Shown here piece by piece: positions 8,101-10,335 of a stretch of 10,335 bases of DNA (positions within the stretch are counted from its first letter, which is position 1; each line of letters opens with the position of its first letter). The stretch is from Blastocladiella britannica (lineage: Eukaryota > Blastocladiomycota > Blastocladiomycetes > Blastocladiales > Blastocladiaceae). A model generated the notes under the pieces. The model searched no databases. It saw only the letters and a program-made list of their open reading frames with translations, and had not been told where the DNA came from. A program made the translations under genes and the position numbers. The DNA is taken from contig MU624936.1 of NCBI GenBank assembly GCA_025349905.2, positions 6,388 to 16,722 on the forward strand. Reading direction: 5' to 3'.

Positions 8101-9996
8101 CGGCGGGGATCTTGGTGCGGTCCTGCTCGATGCTGTGCAAAAAGCCCCACGACTTGGTGGACGTGGGCAGCTCGTTGTAGGCAAACTTGATCAGGTACGA
8201 GTTGTTGAGGATCTCGAGGAGTTCGGCTATATATTTTTGTTGTGAGTGAGAGCCTTTTATACCAAAAAAAAAAAAAAAAGTACTATTGCGAGGAAGCGCC
8301 AAAGTTCCCCACATGACGTCCATGCTGATGGCGTTACTCCACCGCGTCTCAAGGAACTTGGCGAGCGCCGGCGACTTGGAGAACGCCTCACCCACACGCC
8401 CCGGGTGCGCCGCGATCATGGACAGCGCGCGGACCGCCGATGTTCCCGTGATCCCCGAGATCTTGTTGACAAACAAGTCCACGAACTTGTCCTCCAAGTC
8501 CTCAAAGAACCGCACCGCGACTTTAGCGTCGTGGCTAAACACGAGGGCCAGGAACGTAAATGCAGGCGACACGGGCGCTTTAACGGTTTCGCTCGAAAAG
8601 AACGTGAGCCGCTCGCCCACGGTATCCGAGTCCTCGACCAGCCAGTTGTAGATGGCAAACTCGAGGCTACGGGGCGTGAAGTCGCGCAGGATCCGCGCCT
8701 CTTCGTCCCAGGTGGCGGCGGCAACCATGTCGCACAGAAGCGACCCGGCGGCGTACCGCGACCGCGCCGACTGGCCCGAGTCGCGCGCCAGCGCCAGTAG
8801 CGTGCGGTGCAGGTCGGCGTCGAGCAAAGCGGTCACGGACGATGCGCGGCGCACAAACAGGCCCCACAGGTTGGTGATGCGCATGCGGCTGGACTCGGAC
8901 AGACTGCCGACGATCGAGAGCAGGTCCACGAGGTCCTTGAGCTGCGTCTTTTTCGGGAGAATGTACTCGATCGTTTTGGGGTCTATTTCATTTAACTCAA
9001 GTGAGAAGGAGCTTTGCATCAAAAGGAAGTTGGATGCGACGTACACTGCAGGATCATGGAAGCAACGACATCGGCGGCAACAATGAGAGCGGCCACGTCG
9101 AGTCCGTCGGCGCCCTTGATCTCGGGCGTGGCCAAAAGCGCGTCCAGAAGCGCCTCACCAAACTTGCTGGCGTTGCCGTCGGCCTCGACCAGACCCGAGA
9201 TGAGTGTGAGTGCGTACCGGCGCTCGGTGGCATCTTGCGACTTGAGCAGCTCGATCAGACGCGCGACGGCCGTGTCTATGTCGTTTATTGAAAGTGAGAG
9301 TCCAAATCGGGTGTTGTTTCTGAAACAAGTTGAAAAGTGTACCCGACAATGGAAGCTCGCCACACAGCTGGTTGCCCTTGCCAATGTCGTCGTCTTTGAC
9401 GGTCTCGGACAGATTGAATGCCTTGAGGATAAAGTCGAGGTTCTCCTCTAATGTGTTTATTCCAGGCCAGTCAGTTTGAGGGTCATAGGATCGCGTGTGT
9501 AAAGGACAATAATACCCGTCAGCTCGCCGTCAAACAGCGGTCCAGTGAGTTCGGCGCGAAGGGCAGCCAGAGAGGGGACCGATGCGATAGACGCGTCAGC
9601 GACTTTACGGGCAGTTTCGTCGTCGCCAGCAGCGGTGCCGGCCAGACCACTGGTGATAGCGCGACGCACAGTGGCGGCAGTGCGACCAACAGTGGACCCA
9701 AAAGTGCGGGCATGCTTGCGGCCGTCCTCGGTCGAAGCCACGGCAATGGTAGCAGTCGCCGCCACCGCCAGCGCTGCGGCTATCAGCCAGTAGCGGCGCG
9801 AGGACGTGGAAGCCGTCAGGGGTGGGGTTGCCAGGTGAGCGGCCGGGGTACAGGCGTCGTGGGCGGCAAAGCGCGCGCCGCCGACGGTGGGCAGGCCACG
9901 GAGCGAGCGGTCAAACGCGCGCAGGTGGGTGTGCACGGACGCGCACGGGTCGGGCATGACCGACGACCCAGAGTGCACAAACACCGAGACCGGCAT
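5186..9996 (-). CDS. Membrane-anchored armadillo/HEAT plus double SPRY protein, 8 exons
   Basis: Exons on the complement are 9996..9516, 9447..9343, 9275..9045, 8982..8284, 8226..7229, 7162..6980, 6906..5863 and 5800..5186. All joins keep frame and give 1451 aa. Residues 69-87 (YWLIAAALAVAATATIAVA) form one hydrophobic helix after a basic Ser/Ala-rich N-terminus, either a signal anchor or a mitochondrial-type presequence. Residues about 160-838 are paired amphipathic helices of armadillo/HEAT style (for example AVARLIELLKSQDATERRYA). Residues about 885-1028 are a SPRY domain: SGKYGFIL (919-926), LDLDNGTISV (990-999) and WFPAMTLGS (1020-1028). A second SPRY seems to start at YYELDF (1098-1103) and to finish at RVGFGVG (1362-1368), IIRPIVIG (1401-1408) and LYLGIG (1414-1419). 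It is split by a region that is acidic at 1248-1345. The role is probably scaffold or receptor (inference). ATG 9996 has A at -3. Confidence 0.8.
5801..5862 (-). other. Intron 7 of the ARM-SPRY gene
   Basis: This is a 62-nt phase 0 intron with donor GTACTT and acceptor ATACAG. A pyrimidine run of about 22 nt starts at the fourth base of the intron, far from the acceptor. Splicing joins RSNVIVEV to VETVETVEEV. Unspliced, the frame stops shortly after the donor. Confidence 0.85.
6907..6979 (-). other. Intron 6 of the ARM-SPRY gene
   Basis: This is a 73-nt phase 0 intron with donor GTTCGT and acceptor ATAACAG, and CTTACAAT just upstream as a possible branch region. The join gives GVRGNM followed by FFNGAHVTNS and leads into the SPRY core. 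An earlier CTGCAG acceptor in the intron would shift the frame, so the later AG is chosen. This is the only donor of the gene that is not GTA. Confidence 0.8.
7163..7228 (-). other. Intron 5 of the ARM-SPRY gene, at the ARM/SPRY boundary
   Basis: This is a 66-nt phase 0 intron with donor GTACTG and acceptor TATTAG. It joins APWELSQE to MYELANMKQP. If it is retained, a stop codon near its 3' end would yield a truncated protein of about 840 residues plus a short tail, lacking both SPRY domains. Gene finders could split the locus into two genes here. Confidence 0.8.
8227..8283 (-). other. Intron 4 of the ARM-SPRY gene
   Basis: This is a 57-nt phase 1 intron with donor GTACTT and acceptor ATATAG. 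A run of 16 T follows GTAC directly. TCTCACTCAC, about 18 nt before the acceptor, is a plausible branch region. Removal joins LALPRN to TELLEILNN. Its length is a multiple of three with no in-frame stop, so retention would insert 19 residues including a Phe run. Confidence 0.8.
8983..9044 (-). other. Intron 3 of the ARM-SPRY gene
   Basis: This is a 62-nt phase 1 intron with donor GTACGT and acceptor AAATAG. TCTCACTTGAG upstream of the acceptor is the probable branch region. The join gives VVASMILQ followed by YPKTIEYILP, keeping the helical-repeat frame. Confidence 0.85.
9276..9342 (-). other. Intron 2 of the ARM-SPRY gene
   Basis: This is a 67-nt phase 1 intron with donor GTACAC and acceptor ACATAG. 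TCTCACTTTC lies about 20 nt before the acceptor. The join gives CGELPLS followed by DTAVARLIELL. An earlier TTTCAG acceptor would run into a stop before the exon, which supports the later one. Confidence 0.85.
9448..9515 (-). other. Intron 1 of the ARM-SPRY gene
   Basis: This is a 68-nt phase 1 intron with donor GTATTA and acceptor CATTAG. AAACTGACTGG is a good branch-site candidate. The join gives GPLFDGELTG followed by EENLDFILKAF. The stop codon that ends the unspliced first ORF lies inside this intron. Without removal, only the membrane-anchor region would be made. Confidence 0.8.
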
Positions 9997-10175
9997 TGTT
10001 TCTTTTTTTGTTAATTCTATAGAGTCGATTCGATTCGATATGCGGACGGACGAGGGGGCCGAAAGAGAAGAAGGCGTTTTTTTGTGACGCTGCACGGCTG
10101 CACACTGAACACGGCTTTGGAGATAGAATTCCAAGCTGGCCTGCCATGGAAATCGGTGAACGATTTACTTTGCAT
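9997..10175 (-). promoter_or_regulatory. 5' leader and promoter region of the ARM-SPRY gene
   Basis: Read toward the gene, this stretch holds a CT-rich box (minus strand of 10061-10073), three tandem ATCGA/TCGAT pentamers (10025-10039), a CTATAGAAT sequence (about 10014-10022) and an A-rich leader directly before the ATG. CT-rich boxes near start sites are common in fungal promoters. An in-frame ATG at 10134 would add 46 residues. I treat this as leader because base composition changes here and the added peptide has no recognisable feature. Confidence 0.45.
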
Positions 10176-10311
10176 GGATTTCTCGTGTCCCAATCCTTCC
10201 ATCCGAATTCCAATGCCCATTTTCTTTCCAGTGTCAAACCAGTCCGGTTTCTCGTTGATATTTCGGCCGGTCCTTCCATGATACCCAATGGATATCCAGG
10301 CTGGGTTTCCA
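10176..10311. repeat. Two degenerate direct-repeat units of about 75 bp
   Basis: On the minus strand the ordered blocks TGGAAA, CATTGG, ATGGAAGGA and ACGAGAAA(T)CC occur twice. Plus-strand positions are: TTTCCA at 10225 and 10306, CCAATG at 10210 and 10285, TCCTTCCAT at 10194 and 10271, and (A/G)TTTCTCGT at about 10178 and 10247. Offsets are 81, 75, 77 and 69 bases, so the units have diverged with small insertions and deletions. Further copies may lie beyond the window edge. Origin (satellite, transposon remnant or promoter repeat) cannot be told. Confidence 0.55.
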
Positions 10312-10335
10312 CTGCCATTCCGATATCCCGCCTTT

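Noticed and set aside
7193..8245. Plus-strand ORF (350 codons) antisense to exon 5 of the ARM-SPRY gene
   Set aside because: The product is rich in His, Arg, Val and Gln, typical of a reverse-strand shadow. It ends exactly in the sense intron, and the sense frame is supported by correct splice phases on both sides.
7163..9046. A separate 627-codon gene ending at 7163
   Set aside because: Its start codon lies in an intron, it carries an intron with a poly-T run in its middle, and its stop lies in intron 5. Splicing joins it smoothly to exons on both sides.
9997..10134. 46-residue N-terminal extension of the ARM-SPRY protein from ATG 10134
   Set aside because: The codon composition is unlike the gene, and the stretch holds leader-like CT-rich and A-rich sequence before a well-placed ATG at 9996.
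1..10335. tRNA, rRNA, CRISPR array or intact transposase
   Set aside because: I saw no cloverleaf with A/B box sequences, no rRNA-like stretches, no regular short repeats with spacers, and no transposase or reverse transcriptase motifs on either strand.

Overview
The window looks like nuclear DNA of a GC-rich zoosporic fungus. The signs are short spliceosomal introns (57-73 nt), very compact spacing and a high third-position GC content. My best guess is Blastocladiomycota (Allomyces/Catenaria-like). That rests on recall of the large Trp-rich, ankyrin-like repeat families ('DWLW', 'QWWW' motifs) in those proteomes; no search was run.

Layout. (1) Complement 1375..72: a two-exon gene for a membrane-anchored serine hydrolase of the ABHD12/BEM46 type, with an intact Ser-Asp-His triad. 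(2) Starting 62 bp away and divergent, 1438..3147 (+): an intronless gene for a 569-aa Trp-rich helical-repeat protein. (3) 3154..4884 (+): a colinear paralogue of 576 aa. Its ATG lies in the same reading frame, only six bases after the stop of gene 2. (4) 4885..5185: the convergent 3' region, with a long purine/pyrimidine-asymmetric tract. (5) Complement 9996..5186: one large gene that looks like several separate ORFs until it is spliced. Eight exons and seven introns rebuild an uninterrupted 1451-aa protein. It has an N-terminal membrane segment or import signal, about 680 residues of armadillo/HEAT-like helices, one clear SPRY (B30.2-like) domain, and a probable second SPRY split by a large partly acidic insertion. 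(6) 9997..10335: upstream region of gene 5, with TCGAT triplets, a CT-rich stretch and a degenerate repeat of about 75 bp running toward the window edge.

The genes do not form an obvious pathway. The two Trp-repeat paralogues are a tandem duplication. The hydrolase and the first paralogue probably share a bidirectional promoter. Seven of the eight introns begin GTA and six begin GTAC, so this genome seems to use a non-standard 5' splice-site consensus. The most unusual items are the one-frame tandem pair with no room for a conventional promoter, and the undescribed architecture of the membrane-ARM-SPRY-SPRY protein.
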